From NCBI RefSeq assembly GCF_027580225.2, contig NC_073351.2, positions 10,396,501 through 10,460,500 on the forward strand: a stretch of 64,000 nucleotides of DNA, given 5' to 3'. The DNA is from Misgurnus anguillicaudatus (Eukaryota; Chordata; Actinopteri; Cypriniformes; Cobitidae). Both the position numbers and the translations under genes were made by a program. Below, piece after piece: positions 11,801 through 21,624 of this stretch (the first letter of the stretch is position 1; each line of letters opens with the position of its first letter). The notes under the pieces were generated by a model. It made no database searches. It was not told the DNA's origin and saw only the letters and a list, made by a program, of their open reading frames with translations.

Positions 11801-14800
11801 CATGTCCGGACTATAAGTCGCACTTTTTTTCATAGTTTGGCTGGTCCTGCGACTTATAGTCAGGTGCGACTTATATGTCAAAATGCACCAAAAGAAAACA
11901 TTACCATCTACAGCTACAAGAGGGCGCTATATGTTGCTCCTGCAGCCTACCGCTGAAAAAAACTGTTAACTGAAACATTAACTTGAAGACAATGGAAAAA
12001 GACTTGACAAACAAAATGTCCCTAAAAAGAATAATAATTTTCTAAATAAATGCGACTTATAGTCCAGTGTGACTTATATATGTTTTTTTCCTCTTCATGA
12101 TGCCTTTTTTTGACTCTGGAGCGACTTATAATCCGGAAAATACGTAGCTAAAGATAGACTTGTTAAAATTGGTTCATTTACATTCGACCACATTAATGAG
12201 TCTTGGCTAAACAGATATTAATCCAATCTTCTATTCCCACGGAAAAAAATATGTGGCACTATATGTATGTATGTTAAGTCTTTCTTGGACACTTTAAAAT
12301 GCTTTCACCAATATGTTTGCTGCATTTGCGCGCCTTTCACTTTGCCCTGGTTGCTATTTAAACACTTCATCAAAGACCTCATTGTTTGGTAAAATGTATT
12401 CTTTCTTTTCACTTGTTCGGCCGAACATAGAAATTGAGTTTTATGCTATTTTCAGCTGAATAATTTCGGTTGCTGAACATTCGGTACATCCTAGACCTAA
12501 ATCATATAATCTCTAACTCTAAACTCATTTGTATAGCTCATCGGTCTGAAATGAAACTCTTCTTTCTTAAAGAACCGGTGTATCTTTTGATATAGGAAGA
12601 ATGTTAAACCTGTAAACTCTGTTAAGCAATTTTCTTTGTATTTGTGATGGTGTGTTTTCAGGTCGCAACACACGCAATGGACAGTAATCTGCTGAAATAC
12701 AGTGCAAAGGACTATTTCTTTAAAGCAGCTCTCTGCCACTTCTGTGTGGACATGCTTAATGCTCAGGTATAAAACAAGCTCCTGTCTCATTCTTCCAAAA
12801 AACCTAACACCTGTGTATTTTGGAGGCCCCTTTAATATCCCCTTTCTTTTGATATTTCGTTTGTAGCTTGCCCTCCAGAAGTATGAGGAAATGTTTCCAG
12901 CTTTTTCAGACTCGCGTGAATGCAAACTGGTGAAGGTGAGTTTGATTTTTAACTTTCTTTTCTTTCTTTCTTTCCAATATTTGTTACACTGAAAAAGTGT
13001 TGACAAGCCCAAAGAAGTGTGTGAAGTTAATGCTATTTTTTCTGTTGCTGGTTTTTATCACTACTATAGCTGTTAATACTGTTAAAACTGTTAGGGTGGG
13101 GATTTGAGCAAACTATGCAGATCCGTTAAATCATGCAGCCTTTTAGAAACAAGTCTATTAGGGGAACAACAAAAATGCGAACAAACCAATGCTTATGAAG
13201 TAGAGGAACTGCTGTTTTGTTTGAGGTTATGTTATACTGAAATTGTCCAAAACTTAACACACTTATTTGCTGTACGTATGTGTATTTGTCTCATCCCTTA
13301 TCTGAACATTTTAGTATTTATTTGTACTACTAGTAGTTCATTGATAGTTTCCATGTGACGTCACACATTTACGCTGGAGGGCAAGAGAATGCTATCTACA
13401 TTCGTCAGCAGCTCAAGAAGGAAGTTATTTCTTTTGTTTAGGCTAAATACTAAATAGTTGTTGCGCAATAAAGTGCACTTACTGTCCACGAGACAAGTCT
13501 GGGCTGGGTGTTAATGCAGTCAGAGACAAAACCTAGAAAAGAGGAACTTCGTGCCTCTGAGAAGTAAATTTGACTTAAAAAAAAAAGTTTGTGTCATGTT
13601 ATTCAGGAACTGACTTGCCACTGACTTGTTTTTCCACCTAGAATGCAAGTAAATGCTTCTTTAAGCGCTTTTATATTTAAAAGAAACCCACAAATTAAGG
13701 GAAAGTGACGCAATTTACGCGTGTATTTGCGGCTGGTCTGTTCGCACTGGATTGGTATTACCTGAGGTAATTTTTCCGAACAGCATTTGGACAGGACTAA
13801 AATCACTAAGAAGCTCTGATAAAAATTGCTTTACCCCACCTCCCTATGTAAACTAATCCCGTCCGAATAGTACTAATGTCAGTAAAGATTACGGCGACTT
13901 TTACCGTCTGTAAAAAGGTTCGGAGAAATTACCTCAGCTAATACAAATCCAGTGCGAATAGACCAGCTGTAAATATACAGGTAAATTTTGTCACTTCCTG
14001 TTATTTTACGGGTTTCTTTCAAATATAAAAGCGCTTAAAGAAGCATTTACTTGCACTATATGCGGAAAAACAAGTCAGCAGTTAGTCAGTTACTGAATAC
14101 CACGACACAAACTTTAAAAAAAAGTCATATTCCCTTCTCCGAGACACGAAACTGTTTCTGAAACTGACATTCTCCCCAAACTGAAATTAAACACAGTATT
14201 TCGAGTTTTTCTCGTCTGTGTCATGTTGTTTGCACATCTGATATCATGAAGCAATGTAATGTGTAACTAATGACGATAGAGGCGCAATCGAGTTATCCCT
14301 CTCACTTCTGAATGTGTTACTGAGATTTCTAATCTCGTCCGAATTGACCATAAATATTACAGACGTCCTGTGGTAAAATTACATTACGCCATCTACCCCC
14401 GTAAAACTAATCCCGTTCGAATAGGGCTTTAATATACTCGTATTTACAGTGATCGCTTCATTATAGGTAACCTCACGTAAACACTGGATATATTAATCAT
14501 TACATTTTAAGCTATAAATCGTATCATATATGTGCATAATTTTTCTTTTTTCTTTAGTGTTTTTTTCATGAATGTGATTTAATACATTATAATACAGTAC
14601 AATATGATAACATTAATATAATCCTGTCTGAATTATAAGACGTATAACTAGCATTAGTATTGAATCTCCGAAAAGAGAAGTAGCCTGCCATTTATTTAGC
14701 TGATCTAAACCATTTTATAATGAAGTGAAAGCATTACGTCTTGTGTATAGAGCAAATGCATACTGTATAAAAGACAGTACAAATTGTGTTGCATCCTCAA

Positions 14801-15101
14801 AATAGCAAGGTCAGTAGATTTCATGTATTTTCCTTTTTCTCCTTTTTTATTCAGAAACTTTTAGACGCTTTTGAGGAACAGAATGTGGATGCATATACCG
14901 ATGCTGTAAGAAAAGCCACCATTTATTCTCTACAATAACTGCACAGTAGCAGGCAAGCTCCGGATGAAAGGGTGTTAACTCGCTTTCTTTATGTTAAAGG
15001 TGAAGGAATATGACACCATCTCAAGACTGGATCAGTGGCTTACTACAATGCTGCTTCGTATAAAGAAAACCATACAAGAAGACGAAAGTGACCTTCGCTA
15101 A
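69..15101 (+). CDS. napa: alpha-SNAP (NSF attachment protein alpha), complete 11-exon gene
   Basis: Coding exons: 69-166, 1422-1501, 1595-1711, 1901-1947, 9707-9784, 9888-9943, 10215-10299, 12662-12766, 12867-12935, 14855-14905 and 15000-15101 (stop included). They join in frame to 295 residues, the usual alpha-SNAP length, and every intron is GT-AG. The protein is a soluble, all-helical, TPR-like adaptor that binds SNARE bundles and recruits the ATPase NSF for disassembly after membrane fusion. Recognisable parts are the N-terminal region ending LFGGSSK, the blocks [18 protein letters not shown] and [18 protein letters not shown], and the C-terminal NSF-activating stretch [19 protein letters not shown] ending in DLR. 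The DLR end fits alpha rather than beta SNAP. Exon 7 must start at 10215: the nearby AG at 10219 would break the frame. Intron 4 is 7.8 kb and is swollen by an antisense BEL element and other repeats. Teleosts often have two napa copies; which one this is cannot be settled here. Confidence 0.97.
167..1421 (+). other. napa: napa intron 1
   Basis: Begins GTATGT and ends with CAG after a T-rich tract. It is AT-rich and contains the TTAA-flanked foldback element at 768-1099. Nothing else is recognisable. Confidence 0.8.
768..1099. repeat. TTAA-flanked foldback MITE, copy 1
   Basis: A near-palindrome of about 330 bp in napa intron 1. The left end reads TTAAAGGGATAGTTCACCC and the right end is its imperfect reverse complement ending in CCTTTTAA. 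The arms meet near 925, around a motif for a small blunt-ended loop. TTAA at both ends fits piggyBac- or Kolobok-type target duplication. A related copy lies at 21196-21624. Confidence 0.75.
2304..2786 (-). repeat. BEL element 3' LTR
   Basis: 483 bp, matching 6607-7089 with about ten substitutions and no length change. It has TG/CA ends and the left-hand CAGTT duplication just outside. Confidence 0.92.
2950..3183 (-). pseudogene. Out-of-frame remainder of BEL integrase C-terminus
   Basis: On the minus strand, downstream of the polyprotein stop, this stretch still resembles the final part of a BEL integrase (a basic domain around a [14 protein letters not shown] segment and a [12 protein letters not shown] end). 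It is cut off from the main frame by the homopolymer shift and has an in-frame stop of its own. It is a relic. Confidence 0.55.
3184..6480 (-). CDS. BEL/Pao gag-pol polyprotein with RT and integrase core deleted
   Basis: 1098 codons, open throughout. From the N-terminus: a charged coiled-coil region (about residues 10-300); a gag-like domain of the type found before BEL proteases (about 330-500); a CCHC zinc knuckle ([14 protein letters not shown], residues 614-627) followed by a second Cys/His cluster; an aspartic protease with DTQSD at 714-718; and the first part of the RT region up to about residue 954. The frame then jumps to the segment preceding integrase (about 955-1029) and again to the integrase C-terminal tail with an LPPPGQ motif. 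The RT catalytic YxDD box, RNase H and the integrase DDE core are absent. Both deletions kept the frame. The frame ends early at an A8 run near 3205-3212; integrase-tail coding continues beyond it in another frame. Confidence 0.85.
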   Translation of the reverse strand: MEGSQAASVSQMDVNEQIASLQQEIQDLKNSLEAESEDRQNIKDSITCKEQILTELQNKAQSISELPRRSERVKVQTEKMITYQREEMSKREKRPTTLYEQWKTQVRETREKLKSDITDKEMSELADKTEQRRDDVLRLYSEIRNQMAPSSDIRRKIDACDAITHDIVRIILERLSGLDEEFDAERERTRLRGLLKHDYAQSIYGSTAASNRSQRSSASQLTAQRAAAAAELAAKEAEYETVLEELRQQERIKALEEEHKKQMAAQTSELERLKAQKDVKAARARFEAYDRELSQVNDVQSIKGEQVKPYFIPKQPTSALSFTPAQTTPPNVSQLAQAVQDSIKLNRLPTPEPTVLSGESLSFIEWKSTFISLIEQQGISTADKLYYLKRYVTGPARKCLEGTFFRNDEEAYKDAWDKLNQRYGQPFVIQKAFRERLANWPKVQPRDADGLRAFADFINACLLAMPHVKGLQILNDSEENQKLLHKLPDWINARWNRQVTKTLLEGGEFPSFSAFASFLSLEAEVACNPVTSIHALRYTETNSDKRYTKEIKGNKASVFNTNTSVQNDKKMITKIPNGSPCTMCQGTHQLHLCPDLLKMSLENIRKYVKDNRLCYGCLKQGHSAKDCKRRLTCETCTKRHPTCLHDENYRNSLQRETRVNTINATQVNLPETATAMSLNVARSEQSVSTSMIVPVWLSTTTNPLKEKLVYALLDTQSDTVFINQDVTHELQADVCPVKLKLTTMMGKNAVVSSGKVSDLLVRGYNSATVIKLPTAYTKDYIPANREHIPTCETAKQWSHLLPIVDEIPPLLSCEVSLLIGYTCSRALAPKQVILGKENEPFAIHTDLGWSIIGNSTPDGETDMASSLCHRVTVKEIPPSTPADAIRALERDRKEINGNERTVSQDDLIFLQNLEHGITRTENGHFEMPLTFKEKTQMPDHRQLAETRLNRLKDKSNTLTTVTERQNAETVIIKDLQRHAYQNEIETLSKGKQLSKNNKMYNLDVFLDKDNVLKVGGRLHHSSLPKQARKEYKRASAHLREMRFVLQKRPARNMKTSTPLPPPGQCVKEDLYAQRRWRQVQYLLEQFWSRWKKKSTCKT
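6607..7089 (-). repeat. BEL element 5' LTR
   Basis: 483 bp, the partner of 2304-2786 and upstream of the gag-pol frame at 3184-6480 on the minus strand. The CAGTT duplication lies directly to its right. It should contain the element's promoter, so it could give transcription antisense to napa. The sequence just inside the LTR does not show an obvious tRNA primer site. Confidence 0.92.
7195..7420 (+). repeat. tRNA-derived SINE, sense copy
   Basis: The head has A-box-like (TAGCCTAATAGTTAG) and B-box-like (GGTTTGAGTCTCA) pol III promoter motifs. The body has the fish SINE signature of CAATTGCTCC, GCGCTGTAGG, a GT-rich stretch and GGATGGGTTAAATGCA, then TGTCACTTTC. A reverse copy is at 8775-8980. 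Confidence 0.7.
7571..8485. mobile_element. Non-autonomous DNA transposon with 4-bp target duplication, copy 1
   Basis: The ends are inverted: GGGTGATTCTCACAAAA on the left and its complement on the right. They are flanked by ATAT on both sides (7567-7570 and 8486-8489). The 915 bp are AT-rich and non-coding. A TTGCGGTAAT motif recurs in both orientations (near 7770, 7915 and 8293). A second copy with its own 4-bp duplication is at 26004-26894. Superfamily not assigned. Confidence 0.75.
8775..8980 (-). repeat. tRNA-derived SINE, antisense copy with (CA)n expansion
   Basis: Reverse complement of the SINE at 7195-7420. The GT-rich part has grown into a CA run of about 48 bp on the + strand (8843-8890). 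The flanking sequence is also mirrored (left arm to about 7525, right arm from about 8655), so the pair forms a larger palindrome. Confidence 0.7.
8843..8890. repeat. (CA)n microsatellite
   Basis: About 24 CA units inside the antisense SINE. Confidence 0.95.
8985..9706 (+). other. napa: Distal part of napa intron 4
   Basis: AT-rich sequence with no recognisable repeat ends or ORFs. It ends with the T-rich acceptor of napa exon 5. Confidence 0.5.
10355..10868. repeat. Foldback MITE in napa intron 7
   Basis: Ends AGGGTGTTTTCACACGTG and CATGTGTGAAAGCACCCT are inverted copies, with TTCACACC-type words mirrored inside. The small ORFs here arise from the palindrome and are not genes. Confidence 0.65.
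10917..11388. repeat. TIR element (Harbinger-like guess) in napa intron 7
   Basis: Terminal inverted repeats of about 27 bp: GCGATTTATAGTCGTGCGTA on the left, mirrored by TACGCACGACTATAAATCGC on the right. Flanking TAA/TAG triplets suggest a 3-bp target site, but they do not match exactly. No transposase is present. Confidence 0.6.
11583..12501. mobile_element. Non-autonomous hAT element with 8-bp target duplication
   Basis: The element spans 11591-12493. A perfect 8-bp duplication GACCTAAA lies at 11583-11590 and 12494-12501. The inverted ends are TAGGGATGCACC on the left and a decayed complement (GGTACATCCTA) on the right; GGCCGAA-type subterminal words occur at both ends. It carries no ORF and is interrupted by a mariner-like MITE at 11796-12145. 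It sits in napa intron 7. Confidence 0.85.
11796..12145. mobile_element. Mariner-like MITE nested in the hAT element
   Basis: Inverted ends built on TCCGGACTATAAGTCGCAC, with a TA dinucleotide at each end as for Tc1/mariner insertion. The CGACTTATA word is repeated several times. Being nested, it must be younger than the surrounding hAT element. Confidence 0.75.
12936..14854 (+). other. napa: napa intron 9
   Basis: Starts GTGAGT after exon 9 and ends with CAG before exon 10. It contains the foldback at 13544-14152; the rest is AT-rich with no recognisable elements. Confidence 0.75.
13544..14152. repeat. Long foldback element in napa intron 9
   Basis: Two arms of about 280 bp are mirrored around about 13850. 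For example, AAGCGCTTTTATATTT at about 13663 returns as AAATATAAAAGCGCTT at about 14022, and GACACAAACTTT returns inverted at the other end. An RNA copy would form a long hairpin. The sequence has no coding content. Confidence 0.75.
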
Positions 15102-15500
15102 GCCAAGTTTTTTATTTGTTTCCACTCCCTCTCGCTCATGCATTTAACCGCGACCTGGTGTGCAGTTTTGATGGTAGACCATTTCCCTTTAACCTCGTGA
15201 TACCTTTACCACCAGCTCTCAGTGCCTTAATACAAATGCTTTTTCTCAGACACCCCTCTGTCTTTTATGACGTGACATGCTGCTCAGTCGTGGACGCGAT
15301 TGTGCCGTCAGACCCCAGCAAACACTAAATGAATATAAGGCTGGTTGATTAAATGGGATTTTCAGATGTTGAATGAGAACTGAAAACAGTAATACTATGA
15401 TGTGCACACCATGCTTCAGAAGGGAAGCCAAAGCCTCGTCTGCTCTGTTTGATATAGAGCACCTGTATTAAAAATAAATGCCTTCGTTTCTACTATTATT
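15102..15500 (+). other. napa: napa 3'UTR with polyadenylation signal
   Basis: Sequence after the napa stop codon. An AATAAA hexamer at 15473-15478 is the first good polyadenylation signal, placing the cleavage site near 15490-15500. The apparent ORFs in this stretch are chance. Confidence 0.6.
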
Positions 15501-16540
15501 CTTTGTAGTAGTGGCACATATATTTCTATTCCTATCAGAAATGCCACACTTTGTATATCTGCATATTTTTGCTTGCTGTTCCCTGCGTTAGCTTACTTGA
15601 TGATGAAAAATGATTTAAATGCTAATCTTGTCATGTTTGTATTTGGAAATAATGATAACATATAAGTGTGAGAGAGAGTAAAAAGATGACTCAACCAACA
15701 CGGATATAATAGGAGGATGCATCAGTGTGAGTTTTGTTACCTTGTCAACCGTCAAAAAAAGTTTTAGTGTTGGGCTCTTGTTATTTCCTATGTTAAGGTT
15801 ACAACTTTGTCATTATTTACTCCCCCACTTGTCGTTTGATCCCCAGTGACCACTTAGGTCATTCCCATAGTAAAAAACCCAAAAGTGTTAAATGACTTCT
15901 TTTGACTTATTTCAAGTGTCCCGAAGACATTTACTCCTCTAGTTTCATGTTGGGGTTTCAGTTGTTACACATTATTTTAAAACCTCCTAAAACTGCCTAG
16001 ACAACAGTTCAGATGGAGAATAAATGGTTAATGTCCTCAGGGCAACATTATTTTTACCCTGGGACAACATTTTAACCAACCAACCAACTAGATTTTAGAA
16101 ATAAGTTTACAGTTTGTTTCTTAAACTTACAACCAGGATTAGCTTGTCATAGACCATTGTTTTTCATGTATCATTTCCCTCTGATTTTAGGGTTCGGTTG
16201 TGGTTTGGGTTTAGGATTTAGTTACAAAAATGTGCTTGATTCACAATTGCTCTGAGGGCATCTCTCACTTTGCAAAATCAGGTCAAGCAGGTTGAAACGA
16301 CATGAGGATTAGTAATGACAAGCGTTTAATGAATGGGAATGTGAACAATCCCTTTAAGAATAACTTGTAATTCATTCATAATTAGTGAAGCACCCATTGT
16401 ATTTGTTTACCTATTATTTTTAATTATATTGTTATATTTATGTTTACTGTTAATTCATTCCTAGATAGTGTATTTTTGTGATTTACCAGTTCAAAAACTC
16501 ACTTCCTCTGGTTTTAACTTCCTTATACTAGCTTTTGTGT
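15500..16540. other. Intergenic DNA after napa
   Basis: AT-rich sequence without ORFs, inverted ends or recognisable repeat signatures. Confidence 0.4.
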
Positions 16541-16818
16541 TATAAACGGCAGACACGCGCTCGAGAATCAGTTCTGAATAAAGATTCGTTCAGGAGTCGA
16601 ACGTGAGTTGTCCATGATTCAGTACACAGGTGTGTGGGCAGGACCAAACCAAACTAACCAGATACAGCCAGGTGCTAATGATGGGAAAGAGAGAAGTCGA
16701 GTCGTAAAGGTGGTCGGGTGCCCGGTAATATCACGCAGTTGTTGACAACGTCAACTCCGTTTGTTCTACGTTTAGACGGTGACAATCGTCAGTTTACGCC
16801 GTAAGCGTCGATGTAACG
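16540..16818 (+). promoter_or_regulatory. Candidate promoter / 5'UTR exon 1 of the B3GNT2-like gene
   Basis: A CpG-richer island in AT-rich surroundings, ending in a strong donor (GTAACG then GTAAGTC; boundary 16818/16819). It is the only such sequence between napa and the glycosyltransferase on the + strand. Assignment to that gene is inference; an unrelated non-coding transcript is equally possible. Confidence 0.3.
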
Positions 16819-17420
16819 GTAAGTCTCTTTCTGTTAATAATAAGCGGCGTTTGTTTTTAGTTTATTCGTCTGAATTTTTTGTTCTACAAGTTACTATCTG
16901 AGACGATAAGATCTTTATAACAGTCATTTCGACGCCGTTGACGAAACCTATTGGCATCCCACCAAACCAGATCATAATTTGACATGCAATGTTACATACA
17001 GAAAACCCAAATCTTAAATACAGTAAATTAAACATTTATGTCTTTTAAAGTTTTACAAAGGAAATGGGATTTTGTTCTTTTTACTGAACCAATGTTTAAA
17101 TTGACCGTTTAATCTGTGTTGAGCGCTGAAAATGCAATCTTTTATATTTTGACTCAAGGGCCACATCTAGGTTTTGAAATACATTTGAAGAGATGCACTA
17201 AAGTTATGTGAAAGACCAATTTAAATGTATTAATTTCAAACCAAACCTCTATTACTATACATGGACATTTATCTTTAACTTACCCTGCTTTTAGGAACAC
17301 AATGTCATATTTTAGAAAAACTGTACCTCTTGTACAGTGCATATCACACATCTACAGTAAACATTTTAAATAAATTGAAATAAAATATTTAGCATATATA
17401 AAATGAGCGTTGTGTTTTAC

Positions 17421-17436
17421 TATATATATATGTATA

Positions 17437-17492
<56 letters not shown>
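17421..17492. repeat. (TA)n microsatellite
   Basis: A run of TA units with a few TG interruptions at its left end. Confidence 0.9.
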
Positions 17493-17494
<2 letters not shown>

Positions 17495-18119
17495 CAGTTA
17501 TCATCATGATAGGGGTGGTGGTGTAGCTGTAGTTTTTTAACGAGTATGTCCAGCTTTATAAAAAACAGCCTTCAATGCCCACAAATTAAATTTGCTTGCG
17601 CATTCAGAGCATGATGTAGCAGCACATTTATGATTGTGGTTCGTATGACTTGTAAAAACCATAATTAGGTTTTAATACTTGAGCTCTGGACGTGGTCGTT
17701 TCTCAATTACCAAGTTTAGACTCAGAACGAACTCCCGAGGACGGTTAAATTGCGAAATGGAACAGCAGAGTAGCCTACTTGAGGTTGTCATTAAGTCTAA
17801 CCAATTATACATGCAGCCATTCGTATTTTTAATTTTTTTTAACAATAAAATAGCCTAATATATATAAAATACAAAAACGTTTTCGTTTAAAAATATGAAT
17901 GTGGTTAAGGCAACACGCGCAGGCGTCATGCTCATTTAAACGTTTTTTGAGGCAAATTGATTTTGCGTGCAACCTCCAAATAAAAATAAAACGTCCATTA
18001 ATCTGTTACTTGTTTTTTATCTTTTTAATATGCACAATATTATCAATTCTGTGAGGCAACCTTGTCACTTTTCAGAGATTTTCGCCGTTTTGATCGTGTT
18101 ACATGTTACTTTATTTATG

Positions 18120-18825
18120 AAGGGATGGGATATGGGCGGATCAATCCTAAAGTATCGATATTTTCGATCCTGTCTGTCGGTAAAAGTCCGCTTTATCGCC
18201 GCGTTCGCTCTTCAGTCCCATTTCCTTCCGCTGTATCAGCGTTCATTCGCTTTAGTCACTACCAGCACACTCAGTCAGTGCAGGCAGGTTTAAAAAAGGG
18301 GTTCCTGTGCATTGTTGCGGTCGGTTAATAATGATGCAGCCTCGTGTGACATTTGTCAACAAAAAATATGCCACTGTGGTGGCCTAATACTACATGACAA
18401 AAAGCATCTAAAAGCAAAATGTCTGTTACAGAGCACGACGAAGTGCAGCCTCACACTCATCCCTGGTTTGATTTTCAGTGCATTCCAGTCTACTGACTTT
18501 TATCAGGGTTTTATTTTATTTTCAAAAGCAGTAGAGTTTATCAGTCAAAGAAAAACAGGCTCAAGAGGAAATGTTAATGTCAACATTCGCTTTTTGTTTA
18601 TCTCAAAAACGTATAAAGGGAAGAGATGTGGTAATAGTGTTCAATGCAAAAAGTTGTCATGTCTATTTTATTTGATGTTAATTATGATGGCTATCAAAAG
18701 ACCCCATAAAATCACTTTAATAAAAATATTTCATAAAAGTATCGGTATTGGTGACACTTAAAAGTACTTTGTATCGGATTGTCAAGAAAATAACTGGTAT
18801 CACCCCCCTAGAAAGAAGGCAGATG
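18120..18825 (+). pseudogene. Decayed hAT element with BED zinc-finger relic
   Basis: The left part has AATCCTAAAGTATCGATATT and the right part has mirrored words (AAAGTATCGGTATTGG, then GGTATCACCCCCCTA), giving imperfect inverted ends. Between them, a 149-codon frame (18312-18761) begins with a BED-finger-like cluster (CDICQQKICHCGG followed by HLKAKC). No hAT catalytic core or dimerisation region follows. Read as a dead, internally deleted copy of a ZBED-type transposon. Confidence 0.5.
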
Positions 18826-19594
18826 CAACAGCGCAGTCATCAGCATCAGAGCGTGGTCGCGTGGTCCTTGCTTCTGCATTTTGCAATCTGAAGAATTAAA
18901 ACGTTGTCATAAACACTCACAGCACTTCCATACCACAGTGGTGTGTGTGTGGTTCAAAACGGGACAGTCTCGAAGTTATACACTCTTAGAACGAATGTGT
19001 TAAAAACAACACAGTAGTGTTGACTCTGCGTTGTCCAGAATCCACCAATCTCTGTTTCATTATTTTAACAACAATGCTTTTGAAGCGTTGAACATTAAAA
19101 TCATGTGATTGTTGTCATTTTCATTGTTTATAGGCTATACTTTATGGGTTTAAAATTACATTAATTTTATTTTACTTTATAACAATACATTTTATTGGAG
19201 CTAAAATCTGCAGGACATCGGCACTCCAGGATCAAAGTTGCCTACTCCTTGGTCACCATAAGCTCAATAGATGGCAAGCTCAAATCGCGGCAGTGACAGC
19301 TAATGGTGCGCTTCCGGTCACAGCTTGGATGATTTTCTGAGGCAGCTGCCTCTATTTGTGACACCTTTTGGTGGCACTTCTGTCTACTTGTGCCAGCTAC
19401 CACTGTTTTTAGGCACTGACAATGATTTTGCACGCTCAATGTTCGTGTTTAGTTGCTGGCTGGCACTCTGAAATTGCTTTGAGACAGATAATGCTGTCAC
19501 TCTTGGCTTATTTGCGTGCTCGCTTTCAGCATTTACTGGCACACATTGACTAAAACAGTGTTTTTAGACACATTATTGCTTATGTCACAAACAC

Positions 19595-19803
19595 CTTAAC
19601 TTCCTAAGACCTGGATGTCCACATATGTCCACCTTTTTTTGTTTGCACCATTATATTTAATCTTGTGTAACTGGAACCTTACACTGCTTAATGTTCAAAG
19701 AAAAAATATTTGGTTATTTTTATTTATTGGTTCTTTCTAACACCAAAATAGCTAAAAGAAAACTGAAAAAAAGACAAACCAAAGCTTGGGTCTTAGGAGG
19801 TTA
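19595..19803. repeat. Short TIR repeat, copy 1 (TAACTTCCTAAGACC ends)
   Basis: The left end is TAACTTCCTAAGACC; the right end GGTCTTAGGAGGTTA is its near complement. The interior has TTATTGGTTCTTTCTAAC. Related copies are at 22988-23212 (opposite orientation) and 41789-41933. Confidence 0.7.
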
Positions 19804-20336
19804 GATGAAAACACCACCCTTGGCTGCCTGTTTGTGTCGGCTGATGCGGTTCGTGCTTGCCATCGTTAAGGGAGAACACCACAGTTTTTCGGTATTTTGC
19901 TATGTTCATACCTCAACTAAGACGCATTAATGCATCCCTATCTTTTTTCAGCGCGTGCACCTTTGGTCTTTGTACAGCGAATGTGTTGGCATTTGGCCTG
20001 GCCCCATTCATTCCTATGGCTCCAAACAGGGATGAATTTAGAAGCCACCAAACACTTCCATGTTTTCACTATTTTGAGACTGTTGCATGAGTAGTTGCAC
20101 GAGTGGGAATGGTGGCACAAAATAAAACTTTATTTTGGAGCTATAGGAATGAATAGGGCTAGGCTAAATACTAACACATTCAAGCAATGTACAAAGATTA
20201 AAAGTGCATGCATTGAAAAAAGATAGGTATGTATTAATTCGTTGAGGTATGAACATAGTCAAATATTGAAAAAGGGTGGTGTTTTCCTTTGATGGTGGCA
20301 AGCATGAACCGCATCAGCTGACACAAACAGGCAGCC
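19804..20336. repeat. Foldback element
   Basis: The left arm (ACACCACCCTTGGCTGCCTG, CCATTCATTCCTATGG) is mirrored in the right arm (CCTATAGGAATGAATAGGG-type words, GGCAGCC at the end), centred near 20080. Apparent ORFs on both strands are by-products of the palindrome. Confidence 0.7.
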
Positions 20337-20639
20337 AACTACAAACAATCACAAATAGCTGATGCTGTTACCAGAAGTGTTATCACTAGCTGACACAAAA
20401 TAGTATAATGCTGAAATATCACTCTTGGCTCATTTGTGCGCTCACTGTTAATGTTTACTGGCACACATTGTTCTAGACGCATTTTTTGCTTAAACATCTT
20501 TTGCCTAACTACCACAGTAATAATGTACCGTTTAAAAATGCAGAGTAATATCATATTAATGAAGCACAGCCACCTGACGCGGTTTTGCCATGGTAAAAAT
20601 ATAGTAAAACCTTTCAAAACGAAATAAGACAAACAGCTA

Positions 20640-21195
20640 AAGATGAACTTTAAAATTATAAATATTTAAAAATTTCAAACGAAATGTCATACATGTACCT
20701 GTATGGTGTTGATATTACAAAAATATTTTACATAAGCAAAGTACAGAAAATAATATATAACAATCACTTATTCTTATTAATGTTCATAATAATTATTTAG
20801 TGTTTTAAAATTAACCTATAAATCATATTAATATGTTGTAAGAGGGTGCAAAAACAATTTTCACATTTTTCACAAACTTTCACATTTATCATCATGTGCC
20901 AATATGGCAGACACCTACACCATGAGAAACATTTACCACAGTATTTATTCTTTAGTATCCATGATTTTAGCAGAATATTTACTATTTGTATTACAATAGT
21001 TTTACTACAAATAAAATACCATTGCTATTATGGTGAGAACATTGTGGGTAGATTTGTGGTTCCTTTTTCGAGGCATAGACCTGGAAACAGCCCTGATAAC
21101 AGCACTTATCAAACAAAATGGTATGACAGTAATTTTAAAAATAGAATTGGTGCCTGTTTCTGACAAAAAAATCTTGATACCATGGTAGACTTCTC
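20640..21195. other. AT-rich intergenic DNA
   Basis: No recognisable gene or element. The ORF at 20846-21163 has no family resemblance I can see. Confidence 0.35.
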
Positions 21196-21624
21196 TTAAA
21201 GGGATGGTTCACTCAAAAATAAAAATTGTGTCATAATTTTCTCATACTTGTGTTGTTCTGAATTTGTATGAATTTCTTTTTTTCTGATAAACAAAAAAGC
21301 AGATATTTTGATAAATTACGGTAACCACACAGCTGATTGTAACCATTGACCTTCATAGTAGGAAAAACAAATATTATGAAAAATTGTCATAAATAATGAA
21401 GAAGATATTTTGATAAATGACGCCAGTTGACGGTACCCATTGAATTCCACCGTATTTGTTTTCCTACTATGGGAGTCGGTGGTTGCTATCAGCTGTGTGT
21501 GCTTGCCATCATTTGTCAAGGTGTCTTCTTTTGTGTTCATCAGAAAAAAAAAAAAAAATTTGTGCAGGTTTACAACAACATGAAAATGACAAAACTTTCA
21601 TGTTTGGGTGACCTATCCTTTTAA
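21196..21624. repeat. TTAA-flanked foldback MITE, copy 2
   Basis: Left end TTAAAGGGATGGTTCACTC, right end GGGTGACCTATCCTTTTAA. Same family as 768-1099, with an internally repeated arm (ATATTTTGATAAAT occurs twice). Confidence 0.75.

Noticed and set aside
18312..18761. 149-codon ORF as a protein-coding gene
   Set aside because: Only a zinc-finger-like start is recognisable; it lies between decayed transposon ends and has no exon support.
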